A DNA stretch of 7,483 nt from Candidatus Poribacteria bacterium. Lineage in GTDB: Bacteria; Poribacteria; WGA-4E; WGA-3G. This document shows positions 1 to 5,656 of this stretch, piece by piece. Numbering within the stretch: position 1 is the first letter of the stretch; each line of letters opens with the position of its first letter. The stretch covers positions 1-7,483 of the forward strand of contig VXZL01000282.1 in the NCBI GenBank assembly GCA_009845505.1, in the 5' to 3' direction. A program made the position numbers and the translations under genes. Below the pieces are notes generated by a model that was given only the letters and a program-made list of their open reading frames with translations, searched no databases and was not told where the DNA came from.

Positions 1-298
1 GGTTACAAAATGCGTCAATACGTTTTATGTTTAGCAGAGGCAATGCCTCACGATTGGAGAATTGGAAAGAGTGTATGGAGTAGCGGGACCGGAGGAAAAG
101 TGCGAGATTGTAATTTAGGAGACTGCACCTCCTTGAAAGCGCGGGCATTTAACACTGCCAGTGCGTTCCGTTGTTGGATTAAGACTCGATTATGGAGAAG
201 GCACAGACCGAGGAGTGAACAAGCAGGCATCCTCCACTATGGAAGGAAGGGAGGGTTGCGCGCCTTCGCTTGATACGCTCCTCTTTGAGGAGACAAGC
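1..298. other. Leader without a convincing gene
   Basis: I see no recognisable protein or RNA gene here. An open frame at 10-273 on the + strand has no family-like features and no good ribosome-binding site. The frame of the sigma factor is open back to 161, but those 46 extra residues resemble nothing in the ECF family. Small structures are present: AGGAG/CTCCT (117-121 with 129-133, 7-nt loop) and the 11-nt palindrome CACTG-C-CAGTG (153-163), which could be an operator. No clear sigma70 promoter was found, so the sigma gene may use an alternative promoter or be transcribed from upstream of the window. Confidence 0.5.
287..292 (+). promoter_or_regulatory. Ribosome-binding site of the ECF sigma factor
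   Basis: GAGGAG lies 6 nt before the ATG at 299. It decides the start: the reading frame continues upstream to 161, but only the ATG at 299 has a Shine-Dalgarno and begins where ECF homology is expected. Confidence 0.75.
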
Positions 299-892
299 AT
301 GTTACAGACTGATGAGCAGTTGATGCTCTCTGTGAAAGACGGAAACAGAGACGCATTCCGAATTCTAACCGAACGTCATTACGCAAACACTTTAAACTTT
401 ATCTATCGGTTCGTTAAGAACCGGCCGCTTGCGGAAGATCTTTGTCAAGAGACGTTTCTACGGTTATGGCGCTGCGTACCAACGTACCGCCCAATCGCAA
501 AATTCAGAACCTTCCTTTATCACATTGCCAAAAACCTCTGTTTGAAGCAGTTGGCAAAAGAGAAAAGGAAACCTCAAATAGAATCATTGGATGTACACTA
601 TGGAGATGATGATGAAAACTTTCACCCAATCGTTGTTGCTACCGCAGACACACACTGTTCACCAGAGGCACTGCTCATTGCCAAAGAGACTTATGAGGCG
701 ATTCAGACTGCAATCAATAAACTGTCGAAAGAACACCAAGTCGTGTTTCGGCTAACAGAACTTCAAGGATTATCTTATCAAGAAGTTGCTGAGATCGTCC
801 AATGTCCGATTGGCACCGTTGCCTCCCGCAAAAATGCTGCGATTCGGCAGCTTCAAAAGTTTTTGGCACCTTATCGGGCAGCCTATGACTGA
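299..892 (+). CDS. RNA polymerase sigma factor, ECF (sigma-70 family)
   Basis: This 197-residue protein should bind core RNA polymerase and direct it to a specific promoter set. Its length and two-domain layout are typical of ECF factors. Region 2 spans about residues 12-85, with the core-binding LAEDLCQETFLRLWR stretch at 44-58 and a region 2.3/2.4-like FRTFLYHIAKNL at 69-80. A polar linker (about 86-125, rich in D and E near 102-107) separates it from region 4 at about 136-190. There LSYQEVAEIVQCPIGTV, followed by SRKNAAIRQL, forms the -35-recognising helix-turn-helix. The ATG at 299 is chosen for its GAGGAG site. No anti-sigma gene follows: a strong terminator begins 33 nt after the stop. 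A partner could lie upstream, outside the window. The family call is firm; the ECF subgroup and regulon cannot be told. Confidence 0.93.
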   Translation: MLQTDEQLMLSVKDGNRDAFRILTERHYANTLNFIYRFVKNRPLAEDLCQETFLRLWRCVPTYRPIAKFRTFLYHIAKNLCLKQLAKEKRKPQIESLDVHYGDDDENFHPIVVATADTHCSPEALLIAKETYEAIQTAINKLSKEHQVVFRLTELQGLSYQEVAEIVQCPIGTVASRKNAAIRQLQKFLAPYRAAYD

Positions 893-925
893 TAATCTTT
901 AGGCTTGAAATATATAATCTTTTTT

Positions 926-963
926 GCACTCTGGCGTCCAATCTCACGCCAGAGTGCTTTTTT
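926..963 (+). terminator. Intrinsic (Rho-independent) terminator after the sigma factor
   Basis: A perfect 12-bp stem, GCACTCTGGCGT (926-937) with ACGCCAGAGTGC (946-957), encloses an 8-nt loop and is followed by six T residues (958-963). It starts 33 nt after the sigma-factor stop. The sequence 5' of the stem is also T-rich (920-925), so it would give A residues after the stem on the other strand. The terminator therefore works best in the + direction. It cleanly separates the sigma factor from the next unit. Confidence 0.93.
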
Positions 964-977
964 ATAAAACAATTCAG

Positions 978-1006
978 TGGACAATTGGGATAAATTGGTG
1001 TATGAT
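978..1006 (+). promoter_or_regulatory. Sigma70-type promoter for the HAD gene
   Basis: TGGACA (978-983) and TATGAT (1001-1006) each match the sigma70 consensus at 5 of 6 positions and are 17 nt apart. They sit just after the sigma-factor terminator and about 75 nt before the HAD start. Transcription would begin near 1013, giving a leader of roughly 67 nt. The prediction rests on sequence only. Confidence 0.65.
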
Positions 1007-1079
1007 GTGAGATGGATTAAACAGGAGAACCAGCCACTTTGTTTTCAAACCTTCAGATCACGCATAGGGACATAACACA

Positions 1080-1799
1080 ATGCAAAGCACTCCCTCTGAA
1101 GTCAAGGCACTTACTTTCGATGTCTTCGGCACAGTTGTAGACTGGTATGGTTCAATTGTCGCTGAGGGTGAAAAATTTGGAGAGACCCACGGTATTGATA
1201 TTGATTGGGCACAATTTGCTCTGAAATGGCGTGCCGGATACGGACCCGCAATGAATAAGGTGCGACAGGGTGAATTACCGTGGCAGAACATTGACACACT
1301 GCATCGGTTGATTTTGGATGATCTTCTTGATGAGTTTAATATTACTGGCTTGACTGAAGCCGATACAGACCATCTGAATCGGGTCTGGCATCGGCTCAAG
1401 CCGTGGCCCGATGCTGTCAGTGGCTTAACGCGGTTACGCAGGCGATATGTTGTTGCTACACTCTCTAACGGCAACGTCGCACTGCTAACGAATATGGCAA
1501 AATTTGGGGAACTTCCGTGGGACTGTATCCTTTCTGCCGAATTAACGGGGCATTATAAACCAGACCCCGAAGTTTACGAGACCGCTGCTGCCCTACTTGG
1601 CTTATCTCCGAATGAAGTCATGATGGTCGCCGCACATCCTGGTGATCTCCGTGCCTCCCAAGCCGTCGGTTTTCAAACGGCACTCGTCCCACGTCCATTG
1701 GAGTATGGACCCGGTAGGGTTCAGGAAGTGACTGCGCATCCATCTGACTTGGTCGCCAATGATTTTAACGAGTTGGCAGACCTATTAGGCATAGCATAG
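1080..1799 (+). CDS. HAD-superfamily hydrolase, type II (S)-2-haloacid dehalogenase-like
   Basis: This 239-residue cytoplasmic protein belongs to the family that hydrolyses 2-haloacids through an aspartyl-ester intermediate. Motif I is FDVFGTVVDW, with D14 as nucleophile and T18. W50-R51 matches the substrate-binding Arg41 region of Pseudomonas L-DEX YL. Motif II is LSNG (S129, N130), and motif III has K160 in YKPDPEVYE with Y166. Motif IV is VAAHPGDL with D189. Compared with L-DEX from memory, Ser175 is replaced by A184 and Asn177 by H186, so dehalogenation of haloacids is uncertain. A phosphatase-like or other HAD role is possible. The ATG at 1080 follows AGGGA (1066-1070) with 9 nt between. 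The gene is first in its unit, behind the 978-1006 promoter. The family is firm; the substrate is unknown. Confidence 0.88.
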   Translation: MQSTPSEVKALTFDVFGTVVDWYGSIVAEGEKFGETHGIDIDWAQFALKWRAGYGPAMNKVRQGELPWQNIDTLHRLILDDLLDEFNITGLTEADTDHLNRVWHRLKPWPDAVSGLTRLRRRYVVATLSNGNVALLTNMAKFGELPWDCILSAELTGHYKPDPEVYETAAALLGLSPNEVMMVAAHPGDLRASQAVGFQTALVPRPLEYGPGRVQEVTAHPSDLVANDFNELADLLGIA

Positions 1800-1803
1800 T
1801 TTG

Positions 1804-1811
1804 TAAGGAGG
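1804..1811 (+). promoter_or_regulatory. Orphan Shine-Dalgarno with no start codon behind it
   Basis: TAAGGAGG begins 5 nt after the HAD stop and is an essentially ideal anti-16S match. No ATG, GTG or TTG lies in the following dozen bases. The Uma2 fragment begins about 10 nt later, already in the middle of that protein. This is probably the leftover translation signal of the gene whose 5' part was deleted. Confidence 0.55.
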
Positions 1812-1822
1812 ATCGAAAAGCC

Positions 1823-2044
1823 GAAGTCGTCTCGCCAACAGATGTTCAATGGCGCGTCACCGAAAAGGTCCAAGCCTATCTGGATGCTGGCACCCAAATG
1901 GTATGGGTTGTTGAATCTGTCATGAAAACAGTAACAGTATATCGTTCTAAAACAGATATTAAGGTGTTTACGGATACCGACACGCTTACCGGTGAGGATG
2001 TTGTGCCGGGGTTTTCTTGTCGAGTTGCCCAACTTTTTGAATAG
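1823..2044 (+). pseudogene. Uma2 family (DUF820) nuclease, C-terminal remnant
   Basis: The + frame from 1823 encodes 73 residues and a TAG stop, with no start codon at its head. It opens with EVVSPTD, then EKVQAYLDAGTQMVWVVE, VTVYRS and GEDVVPGF. These are in the order of the C-terminal half of Uma2/DUF820 proteins, PD-(D/E)xK-like putative nucleases common in cyanobacteria and other bacteria with much accessory DNA. Full-length members have roughly 180-200 residues, so about the first 110, including the upstream acidic active-site residue, are missing. The remaining frame has no internal stop, which suggests a fairly recent deletion. The break lies near 1815-1823, just after an orphan ribosome-binding site. 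Internal ATGs exist but lack ribosome-binding sites, so a functional product is unlikely. Confidence 0.82.
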
Positions 2045-2050
2045 GATACA

Positions 2051-2082
2051 GTGGGAGGTCGCGAGCTGGGGCTCACTCCTAC
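2051..2082. repeat. REP-like imperfect palindrome
   Basis: The outer arms GTGGGAG (2051-2057) and CTCCTAC (2076-2082) pair with one mismatch. The inner arms GCGAGC (2061-2066) and GCTCAC (2071-2076) pair fully if one G-T wobble is allowed, around a TGGG loop. The arms meet at 2076, so both cannot close to full length at once. Read on the - strand it starts with GTAGGAGTGAGC and contains GCTCGCGA, much like REP elements of Pseudomonas and relatives (GTAGGAGCGAGC...GCTCGCGA). It lies between the Uma2 remnant and the oxidoreductase gene. Only one copy is seen, so repeat status is inferred from similarity. Confidence 0.55.
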
Positions 2083-2107
2083 GAAAGAATTGGAGAATAT
2101 ATACATT

Positions 2108-3127
2108 ATGGATAAAATCCGAATTGCTTTTATCGGTTGTGGTGGCATGTCTTCGCAATTGCAGCAGTGTATACCGATGGTGCCGGCGTTTGAATTCGTC
2201 GCTACCTGTGACCTCGTTAAAGAAAAAGCAGAATCCAATGCCCGAAAGTTCGGGGCACTCCGTCATTATACGGATTACAACGAGATGTTTGCAAATGAGG
2301 ATCTCTACGCAGTCGCTGTTGTCGGTAGACCCGAGGATAAACTGCATCGAGACATCGGTATTGCTTGTCTCCGCCGCGGGTATCACATCTACACTGAGAA
2401 ACCTCCTGCGACTACTGCTGAAGGCGCGAAAATGCTTGTTGATGCGTCAAATGAAACCGGTAAGACAGGCATGGTAGGCACAATGTGGCGGCATGCACCC
2501 GCACACCAGATTGCCAAGCAGCTGATGGACGAAGAAGAGTTCGGTGCGGCATGCCAGTATCATACACGCTATCTCGCCCCAGGTCCGCGGCTTCAGGAGG
2601 CGGGGTCCCCGTTTGCGTGGCCCTTCATGCTTGATCAAGTAATCCATCCGACCGATTGTATGCGTTTCTTTATGGGACAAGTCAGTGAAGTTTATGCGAC
2701 GGGGACGGTTGATACAGCATCCAGCACTGTGTCGTTATCTGTGAACCTCCGCTACGAGAACGGCGGCATCGGGACGATGACCCTCGGCACTGGTCCCGTT
2801 TTAGAAGCGATGGTTTTCATCAAAGGCACTGGCAATCAAGCAATTCAGGTGTTGGAAACGCGCCAATTGCGCCGTTACCGTATGCCGACATGGCTCGGTG
2901 AGGGGGGCGGTTACGCTGATACACCGACTGAAACGTGGGATCTCAACACCGCATATCATGGTATTGGTAGACCCGGCTATCTCGAAGAGATGCAACATTG
3001 GGCAAAGTCGTTGCAAGAAGGGACGCAACCGCATTCCAGCCTTGAGGATTCCTATCAGAATATGCGCGTTTTGGAGGCGATTAGCCGTAGTGTTGAAACT
3101 GGAGAGGTTGTTCAAATTTCTGCCTGA
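2108..3127 (+). CDS. Gfo/Idh/MocA family NAD(P)-dependent oxidoreductase
   Basis: This 339-residue cytoplasmic dehydrogenase is of the type that oxidises or reduces sugars, inositols and their derivatives. The N-terminal Rossmann fold begins with IRIAFIGCGGMSS (residues 4-16; G10, G12, G13 bind the nucleotide). The family signature EKPP follows at 97-100, with K98 as the conserved catalytic lysine. The C-terminal domain carries D176-x(3)-H180-x(2)-D183, matching the family's substrate-site D/H/D pattern. Length is typical. The ATG at 2108 is preferred because the Rossmann strand starts right after it. An in-frame GTG at 2051 would add 19 unrelated residues read from the REP-like palindrome. 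The ribosome-binding site is modest (GGAG 2092-2095, 12 nt away). The zinc-ribbon gene follows after 21 nt. The substrate cannot be named. Confidence 0.93.
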   Translation: MDKIRIAFIGCGGMSSQLQQCIPMVPAFEFVATCDLVKEKAESNARKFGALRHYTDYNEMFANEDLYAVAVVGRPEDKLHRDIGIACLRRGYHIYTEKPPATTAEGAKMLVDASNETGKTGMVGTMWRHAPAHQIAKQLMDEEEFGAACQYHTRYLAPGPRLQEAGSPFAWPFMLDQVIHPTDCMRFFMGQVSEVYATGTVDTASSTVSLSVNLRYENGGIGTMTLGTGPVLEAMVFIKGTGNQAIQVLETRQLRRYRMPTWLGEGGGYADTPTETWDLNTAYHGIGRPGYLEEMQHWAKSLQEGTQPHSSLEDSYQNMRVLEAISRSVETGEVVQISA

Positions 3128-3148
3128 CTTGTAGAGAAAATACCTACT

Positions 3149-4045
3149 ATGGACTGGGCACCGCGGGTCAAACCCATTAAAATCCGTCAGCTTTACCGAT
3201 ATGCTCGACTCGGCATCTATGAAGATACACTGCTACACGATGTCGGTTGGGAACTCTACGCTCGCTGTGCAGACATCGCCACAGTCGCCGATGTTTATCG
3301 CGAGGGACGTGTGCCATGTCCAAAATGCAGAACGAAGATCACGCGCCGGATTGACCCGCTCTTTAGTAAAGGCGAAGGCGGAACCCACGAACACTGGTTT
3401 CACTGCCCCCACTGCACCGGACGACTCCTCTGGCGCGACTGCCGTCAAGCCCTCCGAGACACCCCGCGATGTTTTGATTGTCGCGCCGTTCTACAGAAAG
3501 AAGTTGTGTTGCGATGCACCTGTGGTAAAACATGGTCCCAGGAAGCCTATAAGCAGTCGGTGAGAACCCGTGTCCTCTTACCCTGTCCTCACTGTCTTGA
3601 GCTCGTCCGTAGACCGGATCCACCGCCAGTGGAGCGAACCTCCAGAAATTGGCGATCCGATCCTGAGTTGCAATGTCCCAAATGTCAAAGCGTCGCACTC
3701 CATCAGCACGGTAATATTGAATGTACCGTCTGCGGCTACAAACGGCGATGGCGGGATTACCGAAAGAGTCTAAAAAAGAAGGATGAAAAACTCGAATGTC
3801 CGAATTGTGAACATGCCTTCAGATGGCAGGAGTGGCGCAAAAGTGTTCGGTCCCTACGGACTGGGAATCCACAACCCGCTCGTGAGTTCGTAAAAAAATG
3901 GCGCAAGTGCCGCACACCACAACAACGTATGATACAAATTGACACGCTACTCCAAACCCTGCACGGTAGAGGTCCATTGGCTCCGTTATTTATTGATAGT
4001 GGTGAACAGAAAATTCGCCAAATGCTTGACGACTTGGCATCATAG
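3149..4045 (+). CDS. Multi-zinc-ribbon protein of unknown function
   Basis: I cannot assign a function. The 298-residue protein has three parts. Residues 1-56 form a cysteine-poor N-terminal region (KIRQLYRYARLGIYEDTLL, then YARCADI) that I faintly recall as a conserved lead-in to zinc ribbons in other bacteria. Residues 57-236 carry cysteine pairs at 57/60, 86/89, 108/111, 123/125, 146/149, 176/179, 192/195 and 217/220. Four similar tryptophan motifs follow the pairs: WRDCRQAL (95), WSQEAYKQSV (129), WRDYRKSL (201) and WQEWRKSV (226). Residues 241-298 are a helical-looking tail with HGRGPLAPLF. The cysteines imply several structural zinc sites, and the basic surface would suit nucleic-acid binding. 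No signal peptide or membrane segment is visible. It sits 21 nt after the oxidoreductase and 28 nt before methyltransferase 1. The ribosome-binding site is weak. Confidence 0.85.
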   Translation: MDWAPRVKPIKIRQLYRYARLGIYEDTLLHDVGWELYARCADIATVADVYREGRVPCPKCRTKITRRIDPLFSKGEGGTHEHWFHCPHCTGRLLWRDCRQALRDTPRCFDCRAVLQKEVVLRCTCGKTWSQEAYKQSVRTRVLLPCPHCLELVRRPDPPPVERTSRNWRSDPELQCPKCQSVALHQHGNIECTVCGYKRRWRDYRKSLKKKDEKLECPNCEHAFRWQEWRKSVRSLRTGNPQPAREFVKKWRKCRTPQQRMIQIDTLLQTLHGRGPLAPLFIDSGEQKIRQMLDDLAS

Positions 4046-4073
4046 TTTTAAACGTTACCCAGAGATATATGTT

Positions 4074-4832
4074 ATGCAAGATTCTATTACTAAACCGCAA
4101 TGGGCAGAGGAAAATTCCCAAGATTTCATTGACTACGGCAAATACTTCGTCCCTGACCGAGAGATCCAAATTGATTGCATTTGTGAAGTGATTCCATCTC
4201 CATCGAAACCCACTTATATTCTCGATCTCTGTTGCGGTGCTGGACTCCTTACGCGGGCACTGTTGGATAGGTTTCCTGAATGCCACGTCTACGGTTTAGA
4301 CGGTTCTCCGACAATGCTTGCTCACGCCGAAAAGGCACTTGCTGCTTATGGAGAGCGTTTTAAGACACACCTCTTCGATTTAGCTGCAAGCGATTGGCGC
4401 GAATTGCCTGTCCCCGTCCATGCTATTGTATCTTCTCTGGCGATCCATCACTTAGATGCTGTTGAGAAACAAACACTGTTCAAAGATATGGCATCGCTCC
4501 TGATGCCGGGTGGCAGTTTCATTATCGCTGATCTGACTGAGCCGATGGATCCTTTTGGACAAAGGCTTGCAGCGAAGGCTTGGAACGAAGCCGTGCGTCA
4601 ACGTTCACTGGATTTGGATGGTGATTTGAGAGGATATGAACAGTTTCGTGAATTGGGTTGGAACCATTATGCACAACCCGAACCCGCCCCAGATTCGATT
4701 GATAAACCGTCATCTTTGTTTGATCAACTTAAATGGCTTGATGAAGCCGGATTTGTTGATGTTGATGTTTTCTGGATGAAGGCTGGGCATGCTATCTTCG
4801 GAGGTCGCAAGCCGAACCCAGAATCAAAATGA
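4074..4832 (+). CDS. Class I SAM-dependent methyltransferase (CmoA/UbiE-like fold)
   Basis: This 252-residue cytoplasmic enzyme should transfer a methyl group from S-adenosylmethionine. Motif I is ILDLCCGAG (49-57), binding SAM. The acidic residue ending strand 2 is D76 in GLDGSP. The motif IV region SSLAIHHLD (120-128) and the post-motif LLMPGGSFIIADL (142-154) are canonical. The C-terminus WLDEAGF...FGGRK is common in methyltransferases of small molecules. The SSLAIHHL segment recalls CmoA-like and related enzymes, but the acceptor is not identifiable. The ATG at 4074 is chosen because the upstream extension to 3939 would overlap the zinc-ribbon gene and carries no family features. The ribosome-binding site is poor, so translation may depend on coupling to the zinc-ribbon gene 28 nt upstream. 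Confidence 0.9.
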   Translation: MQDSITKPQWAEENSQDFIDYGKYFVPDREIQIDCICEVIPSPSKPTYILDLCCGAGLLTRALLDRFPECHVYGLDGSPTMLAHAEKALAAYGERFKTHLFDLAASDWRELPVPVHAIVSSLAIHHLDAVEKQTLFKDMASLLMPGGSFIIADLTEPMDPFGQRLAAKAWNEAVRQRSLDLDGDLRGYEQFRELGWNHYAQPEPAPDSIDKPSSLFDQLKWLDEAGFVDVDVFWMKAGHAIFGGRKPNPESK

Positions 4833-4859
4833 ACGATTGCTAATCGAAATCGACAACTC

Positions 4860-4866
4860 AGGAGGA
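4860..4866 (+). promoter_or_regulatory. Strong ribosome-binding site of the LamG gene
   Basis: AGGAGGA lies 5 nt before the ATG at 4872. It is the best match to the Shine-Dalgarno among the functional genes here and suggests efficient translation. Just upstream is a small perfect hairpin, CGATT (4834-4838) and AATCG (4842-4846), too weak to call a terminator. Confidence 0.75.
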
Positions 4867-4871
4867 AGACC

Positions 4872-5633
4872 ATGAAAGTTCTGTTTCTTATAACTTGCAT
4901 TATGAGTTTGATAATGCCTACTGGTACGCTTTGGGCACAGAACATGGCACTGGAATTAGATGGGGCAACAGCTATCGAAGTGCCAAACAGCGACAGTTTA
5001 AATCCCAAAACCGCGATAACGATAGAGGCGTGGATGAACATGAGTAAACCGGTCGGTGAGTGTCTCGCAAAGGACTGGGGCGGTCAAAGGGATTACATTT
5101 TTCCAGAGATTGTCCAAAACGGGACGGGATTACGATTTGTCCTTTGGCCCGGCACAAAAATCCTTGATGTCCCTGGATTGAAGCCGAACGAATGGCAACA
5201 TGTCGCGGGTGTCTGGGATGGTAAGGAGATGCGGACATATATTGATGGCGAAGAGAAGGGGGCCGCAGCTTTTGGAGCAAAGGAATTAGCGGCAACCGAT
5301 GCTTCCCTGTATATCGGGGTCGGTGATAGTCAAAATTGGTTCTGTACAGGTGCCATTGATGAAATCCGTATCTGGGAAGTTGCTCGCACCGAAGAAGAGA
5401 TTAATGAATTTATGATGAAAGTCCTCAACGGTGATGAAAAGGGTCTAAACGCGCACTATACTTTCGATGCGGGTGATGCTAACGATAATACCAAAAACGG
5501 AAATGATGGCAAGGGTGGATTTGGAAAGCCAAATTATATTGATGTCACCAATGATCTTGACCTTGAGCCACTTTCTGTTGAGCCAGGTGATAAGTTGGCG
5601 ACAACGTGGGCATGGGTGAAACGGACCCAGTAA
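4872..5633 (+). CDS. Secreted LamG/concanavalin A-like domain protein
   Basis: This is a 253-residue exported protein. Residues 1-22 form a signal peptide (one lysine at position 2, hydrophobic core, likely signal peptidase I cleavage near LWA-QN). There is no lipobox. Residues 25-180 form one LamG-like jelly-roll domain (Laminin_G_3 type): ALELDGATAIEVPNS, ITIEAWMN, WQHVAGVWDG, MRTYIDGEE, LYIGVG and GAIDEIRIWEVARTEEEI appear in the usual order. C64 and C148 might form a disulphide after export. A region with HYTFDAGDANDNTKNGNDG follows, then a short tail ending LATTWAWVKRTQ. Such domains usually bind carbohydrate or protein outside the cell. No catalytic domain, anchor or sorting signal is visible, so its ligand and location are unknown. 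Confidence 0.88.
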   Translation: MKVLFLITCIMSLIMPTGTLWAQNMALELDGATAIEVPNSDSLNPKTAITIEAWMNMSKPVGECLAKDWGGQRDYIFPEIVQNGTGLRFVLWPGTKILDVPGLKPNEWQHVAGVWDGKEMRTYIDGEEKGAAAFGAKELAATDASLYIGVGDSQNWFCTGAIDEIRIWEVARTEEEINEFMMKVLNGDEKGLNAHYTFDAGDANDNTKNGNDGKGGFGKPNYIDVTNDLDLEPLSVEPGDKLATTWAWVKRTQ

Positions 5634-5644
5634 TTAATTTCACT

Positions 5645-5649
5645 AAGGA
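5645..5649 (+). promoter_or_regulatory. Ribosome-binding site that fixes a TTG start
   Basis: AAGGA lies 7 nt before TTG at 5657. An in-frame TAA at 5651-5653 prevents any earlier start. There is no in-frame ATG before the SAM-binding motif, so the TTG is the only workable start for the second methyltransferase. Confidence 0.7.
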
Positions 5650-5656
5650 ATAAAAA

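Noticed and set aside
10..273. Open frame of 87 codons at the left edge, + strand
   Set aside because: It has no recognisable motif and no good ribosome site, and its composition is unlike the neighbouring proteins. It overlaps the leader of the sigma factor and is best explained by chance.
2051..2107. GTG at 2051 as start of the oxidoreductase
   Set aside because: The added 19 residues are read from the REP-like palindrome and precede the Rossmann strand, where the family normally begins within a few residues of the start.
1721..2386. Long - strand open frame (221 codons) across the HAD end, Uma2 remnant and oxidoreductase start
   Set aside because: It runs antisense to two well-supported coding regions and the Uma2 fragment, and its translation shows no family features. 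It is a shadow of + strand codon structure.
4026..4053. Possible promoter TTGACG-16-TTAAAC before methyltransferase 1
   Set aside because: The -35 is good but the -10 matches only 3 of 6 positions, and the -35 lies within the zinc-ribbon coding sequence. It is too weak to report.
4800..4811. GGAGGTCGCAAG resembling part of the REP-like element at 2054-2065
   Set aside because: It lacks the palindromic partner arm and encodes the FGGRK end common to this methyltransferase type, so coding constraint explains it.
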